Part shown: piece after piece, positions 7,329 to 15,811 of the stretch
Layout: every line of letters begins with the position of its first letter
Position numbering within the stretch: position 1 is the first letter of the stretch
Assembly: GCA_022564085.1 (NCBI GenBank)
Contig: JADFMC010000001.1
Coordinates: 1 to 33,202, forward strand
Direction: 5' to 3'
From: Fidelibacterota bacterium
GTDB lineage: Bacteria > Fidelibacterota > Marinisomatia > SCGC-AAA003-L08 > TS1B11
Length of the DNA stretch: 33,202 nt
Notes under the pieces: generated by a model
Database searches by the model: none
Told to the model about the DNA's origin: nothing
What the model saw: only the letters and a program-made list of their open reading frames with translations
Made by a program: the position numbers and the translations under genes

Positions 7329-8378
7329 ATGGTATCAATTGGCACAGGCAATCCAGCCATCAGCGGGGCGCCCGCCGCACCGAAAATGACTTCCTACGAG
7401 AAGGCGGCCATACTACTGATTGCCATGGGGGTGGCTGCCTCGGCCGGTATCATGCGCAATTTACCTGAGGATGAGGTAGAAAAGATCTCCGTACAAGTGG
7501 CCAAGCTGCAAGATGTCTCTTCCGGTATGGTCCAGGCGGTCATTGAAGAATACTACAAGATGATGATGGCCAAGGATTACATGGCCCAGGGCGGCATGGA
7601 CTTCGCCAAACAGGTGCTGGAAAAGGCCTGGGGCATGCGCAAGGCGGAAGATTTCCTGAAGAAAATTGAGGCGGCCACAGAGGTAAGTGCATTTTATCTT
7701 CTCCAGACGGTGGATGACTCCCAATTACTGAGTTTCCTGCAGGATGAGCACCCCCAGACTGCGGCGTTGATATTGGCTAATCTGAAATCCAAACAGGCCG
7801 CATCGGTGCTCTCGCAACTGCCAGAGGACCAGCAGGCGGAGATCTCCTACCGCCTGGTTACCATGGAGAAGACCTCGCCCGAGATGGTCAAGGAGATCGA
7901 GAACGTGCTCAGCGAACAGATGGGCGATGTCTTCGGCAAGGACATGCGCACCACCGGCGGGCCGCATGCTGTTGCTGAGATCCTGAACAACGCCAGCCGG
8001 GCCGCTGAGAAAAACATCCTGGATAACCTGCGGGAGCGGGATCCCGAGCTGGCGTTGGAAGTCACCAATCTGATGTTCCTGTTCGAGGACTTGACTGACA
8101 TGGCCGATGACAGCATTCAGAAGATCATCAAGGAAATCGATTCCAAAACCCTGGCACTTTCTCTCAAGGCCACCAGCGATGAGCTCCAGACCAAGATCTA
8201 TGATAATATGTCTGAACGGGCGGCCAATATGCTCAAGGACGAGCTGGAATTTCTCGGTCCGGTACGGGTGCGGGAAGTAGATGAGGCCCAGGCCAGCATC
8301 CTGGAAATAGTGCGCCGGCTGGATGAGGCCGGTGAGATCACCATCGCCCGCGGTGATGCGGAGGAGATTATCGAATGA
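7329..8378 (+). CDS. fliG: Flagellar motor switch protein FliG
   Basis: A 349-residue C-ring protein that binds FliF and touches the stator. Diagnostic motifs are EHPQTAALILANL in the middle domain (about 137-149), LMFLFEDL, and the C-terminal GPVRVREVDEAQASIL with charged residues used for torque. The chosen ATG adds a Gly/Ala/Pro-rich leader of 19 residues before TSYEKAAILLIAMG. An internal ATG at 7386 would give a more typical FliG N-terminus, and neither start has a clear ribosome site. The stop overlaps the fliH start (ATGATG). Confidence 0.96.
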   Translation: MVSIGTGNPAISGAPAAPKMTSYEKAAILLIAMGVAASAGIMRNLPEDEVEKISVQVAKLQDVSSGMVQAVIEEYYKMMMAKDYMAQGGMDFAKQVLEKAWGMRKAEDFLKKIEAATEVSAFYLLQTVDDSQLLSFLQDEHPQTAALILANLKSKQAASVLSQLPEDQQAEISYRLVTMEKTSPEMVKEIENVLSEQMGDVFGKDMRTTGGPHAVAEILNNASRAAEKNILDNLRERDPELALEVTNLMFLFEDLTDMADDSIQKIIKEIDSKTLALSLKATSDELQTKIYDNMSERAANMLKDELEFLGPVRVREVDEAQASILEIVRRLDEAGEITIARGDAEEIIE

Positions 8379-9034
8379 TGGCGGCCACGGTAATCAAACT
8401 AGGCAAGCCGGTTTACGGTTTCTGGGATCCAGGTATGGCTGGGGACCCTGAACCTGAGCCGGAAGATAAAATTAAAATGAAGGACCGGGAAATCGCCCGG
8501 CTCATTCGCCAGCTGGAAGCGCTCGAAGGAGAAATTCAGAAAACGCGAGAGCAGGCCTACACCCAAGGCTTTGAGGATGGACTGGTGGCGGAACGGGAAA
8601 AACACAAACAAGCTTTGGAAGCTAATGCGCGGCAAATACAGGATCTGTCTACCCGGCTCGAATCCGAAGTAGGTCAGGCCCTGAAATTAATGGAGGAGCC
8701 GTTGCTGCGAATGAGCTTCAACATTGCGGAGAAAATCCTGCGGGCGCCACTTCCGGCGGACTTCCGGGAGCAGGCCCTCACCGCGGCCGTTAAAGCGTTC
8801 CTCAAAGAGGTATTGCACGCCGACAGCATTGTCATTCGGGTGGCCCGGGAGAATTTTGATCTTTTCCAGAAGGAAGATATTGGAGAACAACTGGATTACC
8901 CCACCCCGGAGCGGCTGCGGTTTGTGGCCGATAGTAATTTAAAACCCGGGGAGTGCCAGGTGGAAACCCCGGAGCATTTGATCGAAGGCAACTACTCCAC
9001 TCAACTGGCCAATCTGGCCCTGGAACTTCAATGA
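8375..9034 (+). CDS. fliH: Flagellar export apparatus stator FliH
   Basis: A 219-residue cytoplasmic regulator of the export ATPase FliI. It shows the FliH/YscL pattern: a charged coiled coil (about 30-110), containing AYTQGFEDGLVAEREKHKQA, followed by a globular domain with MSFNIAEKILRAPL and the late segment VADSNLKPGECQVETP (about 187-202). That second part matches the conserved GGCxxET-like region in the family. The ATG overlaps the fliG stop and the TGA overlaps the fliI ATG, so it is coupled on both sides. Confidence 0.92.
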   Translation: MMAATVIKLGKPVYGFWDPGMAGDPEPEPEDKIKMKDREIARLIRQLEALEGEIQKTREQAYTQGFEDGLVAEREKHKQALEANARQIQDLSTRLESEVGQALKLMEEPLLRMSFNIAEKILRAPLPADFREQALTAAVKAFLKEVLHADSIVIRVARENFDLFQKEDIGEQLDYPTPERLRFVADSNLKPGECQVETPEHLIEGNYSTQLANLALELQ

Positions 9035-10383
9035 CCCTGCTGGATAACCTTCAGGCCCCCATAGCCGCTCGCTTGGACCGGCTGGAGAAATTAAATAGCC
9101 ACCGGGTCGATGGCCGCGTGACCGAGGTGGTCGGTCTGGTGGTGGAAGCCACTTGCCCCTACGGCTCATTGGGGGACCTGTGCACCATTGAAACCGCTGA
9201 AGGATCATCTATCCGGGCTGAGATTTTGGGATTTCGCGATGGCAAGACCATGCTCATGCCGTTGGAAACCACTATGGGGGTGGCTATAGGCGACCGGGTG
9301 GTTTTAAGAAAGGAACCGCTGACTATTCCGGTGGGGCCGCAACTACTGGGCCGGATATTGGACGGCATGGGCCGCCCCATCGATGGCAAAGGGCCCTTCC
9401 ATGTGGAGGCCCGGCAGTCGGTTTACCGGGAGCCCCCCGACCCGTTGCGCCGCAAACTGATTACCGAGCCCCTATCCACCGGTATCCGCTCAATTGACGG
9501 CCTGCTGACCCTGGGCCGCGGCCAGCGCGTGGGTATTTTTTCCGGTTCGGGTGTCGGCAAGAGTGTGCTCCTGGGAATGATCTCCCAGCACACCGATGCC
9601 GATGTGAACGTTATTGGACTGATCGGTGAGCGGGGCCGGGAGGTCCGGGAATTCATCGAGAATGACCTGGGCGCAGAGGCTTTAAAGAAGTCGGTGGTGG
9701 TGGTAGCTACTTCCGACCAGGCCGCTCAGATTCGGGTCAAAGCCGGCCACGTGGCCATGTGTATCGCAGAGTATTTCCGCGACCGGGGCAACGATGTTAT
9801 TTTACTAATGGACTCCTTAACCCGGATTGGGATGGCCCAGCGGGAAATCGGACTGGCCCTGGGGGAGCCGCCCACCACCAAGGGATACACCCCATCAGTG
9901 TTCGCCCTCATGCCGCGACTGCTGGAGCGGGCCGGGGCGGACGTTGAGCACAGCATCACCGGTCTATTCACCGTACTGGTGGAGAATGATGACTTGAATG
10001 ATCCCATTGCCGATATGGCCCGGTCCATTCTGGACGGACACATCGTGCTTTCAAGGGATCTGGCTAATCGGGGGCACTATCCGGCGGTGGATGTACTGCG
10101 TAGTGTGAGCAGACTCAGCCGGGCGGTGACCGATCCCGAGCAGCAACGGTACGTGCAGCAATTAGTAGAAGTGTTGGCAATATATGAGGACTCGGAAGAT
10201 TTGATCAACATCGGCGCCTATAGTGCCGGCAGCAACCCCAAAATCGATTACGCCATTGCCAATATCGATTTGGTACGCACATTCCTGCGCCAGCAGGACT
10301 TGGAATCTTCGGGTTTCGAGGCCGCTAAAACGGATCTGGCCAAGTTATGCGCTGAAATGGGACGGAACGATGGCCAGGGGTGA
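9031..10383 (+). CDS. fliI: Flagellum-specific export ATPase FliI
   Basis: A 450-residue F1-beta-like ATPase that energises type III export. The P-loop SGSGVGKS is at 171-178, the Walker B region reads DVILLMDSLTR, and the family segment REIGLALGEPPTTKGYTPSV follows. The open frame extends upstream to 8953, but the ATG at 9031 overlaps the fliH stop (ATGA) and gives the normal FliI N-terminus (MTLLDNLQAP), so I prefer it. The length matches the family (about 440-460). It overlaps fliJ by 14 bp. Confidence 0.97.
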   Translation: MTLLDNLQAPIAARLDRLEKLNSHRVDGRVTEVVGLVVEATCPYGSLGDLCTIETAEGSSIRAEILGFRDGKTMLMPLETTMGVAIGDRVVLRKEPLTIPVGPQLLGRILDGMGRPIDGKGPFHVEARQSVYREPPDPLRRKLITEPLSTGIRSIDGLLTLGRGQRVGIFSGSGVGKSVLLGMISQHTDADVNVIGLIGERGREVREFIENDLGAEALKKSVVVVATSDQAAQIRVKAGHVAMCIAEYFRDRGNDVILLMDSLTRIGMAQREIGLALGEPPTTKGYTPSVFALMPRLLERAGADVEHSITGLFTVLVENDDLNDPIADMARSILDGHIVLSRDLANRGHYPAVDVLRSVSRLSRAVTDPEQQRYVQQLVEVLAIYEDSEDLINIGAYSAGSNPKIDYAIANIDLVRTFLRQQDLESSGFEAAKTDLAKLCAEMGRNDGQG

Positions 10384-10837
10384 TTTTAAGCACCAGCGTT
10401 TGCTGGACGTACGGGGGTTGCAGCTGCAGTTAAAAGCGGTGGCCCTTAAGGATTCGCAGGACCGTCATCGCGATCACCGCCAGGATTTGGAGGAGTTGCG
10501 TACCGTGAAACAGACCCATTTGCACACCGGGGACATAACAGTCTTAAGCGCTGGAATGCCACTGATGGCCCGGGATTTCCAGGTGCAGGCTTGGCATACC
10601 CAACGATTGAACAATGACCTTATGCTGCAAATTAATGTAGTCCAAACTTCCCGAGATGAAGTGGAGCAACTGCGTCAGGTGGCGGAGGTTTCCGCCAGGG
10701 AGAAGCAAACCCTGGAAAAACTGAAGGAACGCCATCAGGAGGTGGCCCGCCGGAAATTGGAACTCGAGGAACGTAAAATGGCGGACGAAGTCGCCGCCCG
10801 CCGGCATCTGCACGCTGAAATTCGGGAAGGGCAGTGA
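10370..10837 (+). CDS. fliJ: Flagellar FliJ-like coiled-coil export protein
   Basis: A 155-residue protein, almost wholly alpha-helical coiled coil and rich in Arg, Glu, Gln and Leu. It matches FliJ in length (about 147) and in position directly after fliI. FliJ inserts into the FliI hexamer and recycles export chaperones. The frame is open further upstream, but the ATG at 10370 starts MARGDFKHQRLLDVRG, which resembles the FliJ N-terminus (short basic segment, FxxxxLLxxR). Sequence identity within this family is always low, so the assignment leans on position and architecture. Confidence 0.85.
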   Translation: MARGDFKHQRLLDVRGLQLQLKAVALKDSQDRHRDHRQDLEELRTVKQTHLHTGDITVLSAGMPLMARDFQVQAWHTQRLNNDLMLQINVVQTSRDEVEQLRQVAEVSAREKQTLEKLKERHQEVARRKLELEERKMADEVAARRHLHAEIREGQ

Positions 10838-11394
10838 GGAATCAAGTGAAGAATATAGTTATCGGGGTAATCGGCGCCGCCATGCTGTTCTTTATTCTGG
10901 TGGTGGTGTTCAGTGGAGCCATTATCTTTTATGGCGGCGAAGAAGAATTAGCGGGACTGATGGAGGAGGAAGTCATTCCCATGGTCCCTGAAATAAATTT
11001 GCAGATGATGACTCAAGCCCGGGATTCCTTGAGCGCTGAGATCGAATATCTTCAGGCCTTGGCAGCCAGCAGGGCCGCCAAAATCGACAGCCTCGGAGAG
11101 CAGATCGGCATCAGGGACGCCACTATCGGTGCATTTGAGGATCGTGTGCAAAGCAAAGACGTAGAGATCGCAAATCTGCGCGATGTTGGCATGAATGCTC
11201 AGCAGATGGCCCGCACTTTCGCCACCATGACGGTTAACGAGCTCTCGCCCATCGTGGCCCGGCTCAGTGACCAGGTGGTGCAGGACATCTACAAGCAGAC
11301 AACTAACAAAAAGAGAAAGTTCCTGTTGACGGCCCTGGGCGACGAACGCGCAGCGGCCATGACCAACAGGTTAGTAAAGGAAAAAGGAAGCTGA
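10834..11394 (+). CDS. MotE/YlxF-like membrane-anchored coiled-coil protein
   Basis: A 186-residue protein with one N-terminal membrane helix (about 8-33), a periplasmic-side coiled coil (about 55-115) and a C-terminal MgtE-N-like helical domain (about 120-182, ARTFATMTVNELSPIVARL). This is the layout of MotE, the stator chaperone described in Campylobacter, and of YlxF, which sits at the same place (between fliJ and fliK) in Bacillus. The start is GTG at 10834, overlapping the fliJ stop. The stop overlaps the fliK ATG by one base. A role in stator or export-gate assembly is inferred. Confidence 0.8.
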   Translation: MRNQVKNIVIGVIGAAMLFFILVVVFSGAIIFYGGEEELAGLMEEEVIPMVPEINLQMMTQARDSLSAEIEYLQALAASRAAKIDSLGEQIGIRDATIGAFEDRVQSKDVEIANLRDVGMNAQQMARTFATMTVNELSPIVARLSDQVVQDIYKQTTNKKRKFLLTALGDERAAAMTNRLVKEKGS

Positions 11395-14300
11395 TGAATA
11401 ACAATGGTGGAGCCCAGGTCTTGAAGGCCGGCGACACCTTGACGGCGATTTTCAAGGGTAAAGGCAGTAAAGGACGGAAGAATCTGTCCGGACTGGCCGG
11501 CGCCCTGTTGTCCATCCTGCCGGGCCCCAGTAAGGGGTCGCAGCAGTTCGGTGGATTACTTACTCGTCTGAAAGGTAGGCTGGCGGATCCGGGCGGACAA
11601 GCAACTCACCGGCGAACGGTTGCCGGCTCCGGGTTGCTCCCAGCCAACGGGAAACCGGTGGTTAAGGGAGCGACAGCGGGCAGCAACCGGCCGGGGAAGG
11701 CCAAAGCGGCCTCCCAAGCGCCCAGTGAGGCTGGCTTGCTCATCCATACGCTGGAGGAGGTGGCGCGATCCGTGCCGCTGTCCGCCCAGCTCGGAATCCA
11801 TTCGGCTGCCTCGGCAGCCACGGGTGCAAGCCCGGCAGGTTCGTCAGCGACTGCTTCAGATCAAGCTGGTTCACCAAACGGTAAACCGACCCCAGAAGCT
11901 CACACCAAGGAAACTTCGGTTACCTTGGCAAGGCCGAGTCAGGTGACGAATCACCCCTCGGTGGGAGCGCTCGTAAGCAAAAAACCGGCCACGTGGTGGT
12001 CTCAGCCCAACTCCCCAACCGCTCAACAGCGGTCGGTGGAACCGGCGGAGGTCATCGGGCAAAGGTCACTAGCGGGAATCCGGCGGACAGCCGGCAGGAT
12101 CGCGACCAGAGTCGGCCGGGCAACGCAGGTGCGGCACAGTCAGGGAATTATCCCGGACACCAAAGTGGCCACCACGTTTGAGCGTGCCCCTTCAACCGGC
12201 ACAAAGGCCGCCAAAACAGTGCGGTCGGCAAAGGGATCCAGAGGGCAGATCCGGGTTGCGCCTAGACGCGCCAACGGAACACCTTCTGTTTCTGCTGCCA
12301 GGCCGAATGTAGTGGAAACGGGGACCCAGCCCAGGCGATCAATCCGGTCAGCGAGGAAACTCGCCAATGGATCTCCCTTGGGTAAAGCGCCCCGCACCCG
12401 CCTCCAGGCGGCTAAACCGCCACTGCAAAACGGGGTCCGGACGTTGAATGAGCCAGGACGCAGTGTAACTGCCAGCGCGATCCAGCAACGGTCGCCGGCC
12501 CAACCGGTTGGGCGGATCGATCAATTGATCCGTACCGGTTCGGCACATAGCGAGAGTCGCAACGGCGATTCTCTGACAGCGAATAGGGTTAGCGTCACAC
12601 CTCGGGTCCGTACCCAGTCAGTGAAGACACCGGTAACATGGCAACCAGCCAGCAGATTGCTGCGCCAGCGAGCCAGACCGGCAGTGCGGCCTGTGGTGAC
12701 CCGGACGAGGGTCCCGGCAAATAGCACCCAAAAGGGGCAGCAGCCGGGTATCGTAGCAGTGGGAACGGCGCCTAAACTCGCTTCACGACCGACCGTTGCA
12801 GCTAGACCGAATAGAGTCGTTGCCTCGGGGATTCGCCCCGATTTCGGGCACCGGCCAACTATTTCGGTCAACGGTATGCACCGGCAGACCTCCGTCACCA
12901 ACACTACGGCGACAGCTACGGCCCATAGCGGAGGGAGCCTTACCGGGCTCCGCCCAGCGGTATCATTACCCCAGCGAGTAGATCAACCGATCACGGGCGC
13001 CCAGGTCAGGTCGAATCCGACCCAGACTGCCGGCGACACCCATGATCAAGCCAGACCGGCCCGATCGATACCAGCTGCAGGGAAGATAACCGTATCCGCT
13101 AAAGCGCACAGCGCGGCGCTCCCATCTGGGCAGCCCGCCATTGCTGCGGCCAAGCCGACGGCCCATAGTGGAGGGAGCCTTACCGGGCTCCGCCCAGCGG
13201 TATCATTACCTCAGCGAGTAGATCAACCGATCACGGGCGCCCAGGTCAGGTCTAATCCGACCCAGCCTGCCGGCAACACCCATGATCAAGCCAGACCGGC
13301 CCGATCGATACCAGCTGCAGGGAAGATAACCGTATCTGCTAAAGCCCACAGCGCGGCGCTCCCATCTGGGCAGCCCGCGATCGTGGCGGCCAAGCCGACG
13401 GCCCATAGCGCAGGGAGCCTTACCGGGCTCCGCCCAGCGGGATCAACTCACCAGCCAGTAGATCAGCCGATCACGGATGCGCCGGTCAGGTCGACAGCGA
13501 CCCAGCTTGCCGGCAGCAACCGGGTTCGCGCCGATCAAACAGTGCCTGCAGCCTTGCCGGTAAACCGGGAACGGCCGAAGGCCACGCAGTCTGGGGGAAA
13601 TCAGAACCGACCGGTCCTGAATATCCGCCGGGAAGCCTCAACAGCCCAGCCGGCGAGGGTTGAACAACCCTCAGGTAATCCCACCGCTCCGGCGATGGCG
13701 ACTGCCGGTACGAAGAGTACCTCGGCGGGTGAGGACACTGCAACCGTAATGAAGCAGAATAACGCAGAGCTGCAGCCTGTGATGGCTGAGCGGCCTCTGC
13801 CCCAGGTTAACCGCCGGAAACAGACCGCTGAACGGTCTCGATCCAAAATAACTCGCAGTCGCGGCAAGGGTGTTACCACCCCGGCAGCGCGGTCTGTGAG
13901 CGCCAAGCAGTTAGCGGGGTCGGCTGCCCAGAGAAGCACGGGAAACAGCTATCGACCTGCCAACAGCCTTGCTGGCAATGAACAGTACAGCTCCGGGTCG
14001 GCAACGGCCAGTGAGCTGGGCGACTTTGCCGCACAGGTAAAAGTTAGGCTAGAAGGTCACAGTGAGCACGGTGGCAATGAGCCGGCTATGCCGGTGACCA
14101 CCACCATAACCACACCCGCCCCCAGGGTTCAGCTGCATCAGCCAGTGCAGACGGCGCAATTTTCGCGCCTGATCGCACAGCAATACCAGCGGTTCACGCA
14201 GGGCGGCCAAACCGGCCATGAGTACAGCTTCGAGGCCGGCTCGCTGGGGAACGTGCGTGTCACGTTCACCGAAGGCGCTGCCGGTACCACGATGCATATC

Positions 14301-14558
14301 CTGGTGGAATCCGCCCAAGCGCAACAGCAGTTGCTACGGGTATTACCCACCGTTGAGGATCAGTTCGTGGACTTGGGGATGAACTTCGCCCATGTGGACG
14401 TGGAGGTGGGTGATACCGGCTCGGATAGCCGGTTCAACAAGCGGAGCCGTCGTGATCCAAATGTGGCCTTGACTAACGGAGCGGAAGAATCCGCCCCGAT
14501 TGAACTAGTAGCAGGCATCAGAGACTTCGGTTATAACACCGTTGAATTTGTAGCCTAA
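11394..14558 (+). CDS. fliK: Flagellar hook-length control protein FliK, unusually long
   Basis: A 1054-residue protein, about twice the usual FliK length (375-500). Residues 1-900 are low-complexity and presumably disordered, rich in Arg, Thr, Ala, Gln, Ser, Pro and Gly with few acidic residues. They include 80-residue repeats at 509-588, 589-668 and a partial third copy from 669. The C-terminal type III substrate-switch domain (Flg_hook, about 910-1010) is intact and ordered, with LIAQQYQRF, GNVRVTF and LVESAQAQQQLLRVLP. FliK is secreted as a molecular ruler and contacts FlhB to stop hook growth. It lies between the MotE-like gene and flgD, as in Bacillus. Confidence 0.93.
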   Translation: MNNNGGAQVLKAGDTLTAIFKGKGSKGRKNLSGLAGALLSILPGPSKGSQQFGGLLTRLKGRLADPGGQATHRRTVAGSGLLPANGKPVVKGATAGSNRPGKAKAASQAPSEAGLLIHTLEEVARSVPLSAQLGIHSAASAATGASPAGSSATASDQAGSPNGKPTPEAHTKETSVTLARPSQVTNHPSVGALVSKKPATWWSQPNSPTAQQRSVEPAEVIGQRSLAGIRRTAGRIATRVGRATQVRHSQGIIPDTKVATTFERAPSTGTKAAKTVRSAKGSRGQIRVAPRRANGTPSVSAARPNVVETGTQPRRSIRSARKLANGSPLGKAPRTRLQAAKPPLQNGVRTLNEPGRSVTASAIQQRSPAQPVGRIDQLIRTGSAHSESRNGDSLTANRVSVTPRVRTQSVKTPVTWQPASRLLRQRARPAVRPVVTRTRVPANSTQKGQQPGIVAVGTAPKLASRPTVAARPNRVVASGIRPDFGHRPTISVNGMHRQTSVTNTTATATAHSGGSLTGLRPAVSLPQRVDQPITGAQVRSNPTQTAGDTHDQARPARSIPAAGKITVSAKAHSAALPSGQPAIAAAKPTAHSGGSLTGLRPAVSLPQRVDQPITGAQVRSNPTQPAGNTHDQARPARSIPAAGKITVSAKAHSAALPSGQPAIVAAKPTAHSAGSLTGLRPAGSTHQPVDQPITDAPVRSTATQLAGSNRVRADQTVPAALPVNRERPKATQSGGNQNRPVLNIRREASTAQPARVEQPSGNPTAPAMATAGTKSTSAGEDTATVMKQNNAELQPVMAERPLPQVNRRKQTAERSRSKITRSRGKGVTTPAARSVSAKQLAGSAAQRSTGNSYRPANSLAGNEQYSSGSATASELGDFAAQVKVRLEGHSEHGGNEPAMPVTTTITTPAPRVQLHQPVQTAQFSRLIAQQYQRFTQGGQTGHEYSFEAGSLGNVRVTFTEGAAGTTMHILVESAQAQQQLLRVLPTVEDQFVDLGMNFAHVDVEVGDTGSDSRFNKRSRRDPNVALTNGAEESAPIELVAGIRDFGYNTVEFVA
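12918..13535 (+). repeat. 240-bp in-frame tandem repeats inside fliK
   Basis: Unit 1 is 12918-13157 and unit 2 is 13158-13397. They differ at about 11 of 240 positions by my count (about 95% identity). Unit 3 begins at 13398 and stays similar to about 13500, then degrades. Each full unit encodes 80 residues starting TAHSGGSLTGLRPAVSLPQR. The repeat length is a multiple of three, so the frame is kept. This is a recent tandem duplication in the ruler region. Unequal recombination here would change the ruler length in 80-residue steps. Confidence 0.97.
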
Positions 14559-14573
14559 GAAAGGAGTGAATCC

Positions 14574-15254
14574 ATGACTGATCTCATACAACCTGTTGGT
14601 GGCGAACAGGTTATTCCAGGTGACAGCACAACCAGGAGGGGTTTTCTAGATCAGGAGCAGTTTTTGCAGCTCCTGGTCGCGCAGTTGAAAAACCAGGATC
14701 CGCTCTCGCCAATGGAAAGCCAGGAGTTCGCTTCCCAGATGGCACAATTCGCCAGTTTGGAACGCCTTCACAGTATAGACTCGCGGCTGGCTGACGCACT
14801 AAGTGCCCAGTTAATGTCGACCCAGGCAATCACTAACACCATGGCCGCCAGCCTGATTGGAAAAGAGGTAGTGGCGGCGGGTGATAGTTTGATGCTCAAA
14901 AACGGCTCGGCCAATCTCTATTTCGACCTGGCGGCTCCCGCCAAGGAAGTGGAGATCACGATCTATGACGAAGAAGGTATCGCTATCCAGACCATATGGA
15001 AACGTCCGCTCAGTGAAGGTGAGAACACAGTGGTATGGGACGGCTCGAACTACAGCGGCAAGACTGTGGCTGATGGCTCTTATACTTATACTGTGCAGGC
15101 CACCGACCAGAATGGGGATCCGATTAGCGCTCTTCAGACGGCATCGGGAATTATTACCGGTGTCAACTATGAAGGGGGGATCGCCACGCTGATAGCTGGT
15201 GATCTGGAGTTCCCCATGGGCAATGTGATCTCTATCCGGCAGCCGGAGGAATAA
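14574..15254 (+). CDS. flgD: Flagellar hook cap / hook assembly protein FlgD
   Basis: A 226-residue scaffold for hook polymerisation. The N-terminal signature is present: FLDQEQFLQLLVAQLKNQDP (about 25-44), then PMESQEFASQMAQFASLERL. The C-terminal part (about 110-195) is the FlgD Ig/Tudor-like region, with DGSNYSGKTVADGSYTYTVQ matching the typical WDGxxxxGxxxxxGxYxY pattern. The length is normal. An AAAGGAGTG ribosome site precedes the ATG. It lies between fliK and the TIGR02530-type gene. Confidence 0.96.
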   Translation: MTDLIQPVGGEQVIPGDSTTRRGFLDQEQFLQLLVAQLKNQDPLSPMESQEFASQMAQFASLERLHSIDSRLADALSAQLMSTQAITNTMAASLIGKEVVAAGDSLMLKNGSANLYFDLAAPAKEVEITIYDEEGIAIQTIWKRPLSEGENTVVWDGSNYSGKTVADGSYTYTVQATDQNGDPISALQTASGIITGVNYEGGIATLIAGDLEFPMGNVISIRQPEE

Positions 15255-15255
15255 G

Positions 15256-15687
15256 ATGGAACTGGAAGCAGTAAAACTCCAAGCACGACTACGTCCGTTA
15301 AAGCCGGCGCAGCCGACACCGAAATCCGGTGGCGGACTGGTGGGCCGGACTGGAACCAAAGGCTCGTTTTCCAAGACGCTGGCTACGGAGCTGGCCCAGA
15401 AGAAACCGGCCGTTAACCAGGTCCCGGTCTCGCAGGGGGTGGAATTTTCCGCCCATGCCCAGGCGCGGCTTCAAGAGCGGAACATCACTCTCACACGCCA
15501 TAATCTTGATCGGCTCGACAGAGGTGTCCAGCTGGCCGAGAAAAAAGGTAGTGTCAACACACTAGTCTTGATGGATGACACCGCCTTCATCGTGAGCGTG
15601 AAAAACAGGAAGGTGATCACTGCGATCACCAGGGACGCTGCTGTCGATAACGTGTTTACACAGATCGATAGTGCGACCATCGTATAA
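15256..15687 (+). CDS. Flagellar operon protein of the TIGR02530 type
   Basis: A 143-residue protein. Residues 1-65 are a basic, disordered leader. The C-terminal domain (about 66-143) reads FSAHAQARLQERNITLT, then AEKKGSVNTLVLMDDTAFIV and NRKVITAIT. This matches the conserved pattern of the uncharacterised flagellar-operon family I know as TIGR02530 (also found between flgD and flgE in Firmicutes, Thermotogae and others). Its function is not established. It is encoded 1 bp after flgD and is followed by a 124-bp gap before flgE. Confidence 0.82.
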   Translation: MELEAVKLQARLRPLKPAQPTPKSGGGLVGRTGTKGSFSKTLATELAQKKPAVNQVPVSQGVEFSAHAQARLQERNITLTRHNLDRLDRGVQLAEKKGSVNTLVLMDDTAFIVSVKNRKVITAITRDAAVDNVFTQIDSATIV

Positions 15688-15811
15688 CTAACAAACGGCC
15701 AGGCTGGCCCCATTTATCCGGGAACAGGTCCCGGAGTTCAGGGAAGCCTGCATCCCGCCGAACGACTGAAGCGGGATCATTGCCAAAACCTGAAAAAAGG
15801 GGAATAGAATA
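15688..15811 (+). promoter_or_regulatory. Spacer with three consecutive hairpins upstream of flgE
   Basis: Three inverted repeats occur in 81 bp: GGCCA-GGC-TGGCC (15697-15709), CCGGGA-ACAGG-TCCCGG (15718-15734) and ATCCCGC-N12-GCGGGAT (15752-15777). All are perfect in the arms. No T-run follows any of them, so they are not ordinary intrinsic terminators. No -24/-12 or clear sigma28 promoter is visible. They lie in the leader of the highly expressed hook gene and may stabilise, process or regulate its mRNA. The ribosome site AAAAGGGGAA precedes flgE. Confidence 0.6.

Noticed and set aside
8953..9030. Longer FliI starting at the GTG at 8953
   Set aside because: It would overlap fliH by 82 bp and add residues not seen in the family, whereas the ATG at 9031 has the usual ATGA overlap.
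12918..13535. Possible CRISPR or mobile repeat array
   Set aside because: The 240-bp units are directly adjacent without unique spacers, in frame and within fliK, so they are coding tandem duplications.
14740..14756. TGGCACAATTCGCC as a sigma54 promoter inside flgD
   Set aside because: The -12 element lacks TTG at the required spacing and the site is inside a coding region.
15697..15734. Intrinsic terminator before flgE
   Set aside because: The hairpins are GC-rich but none is followed by a T-run, and downstream genes belong to the same operon type.
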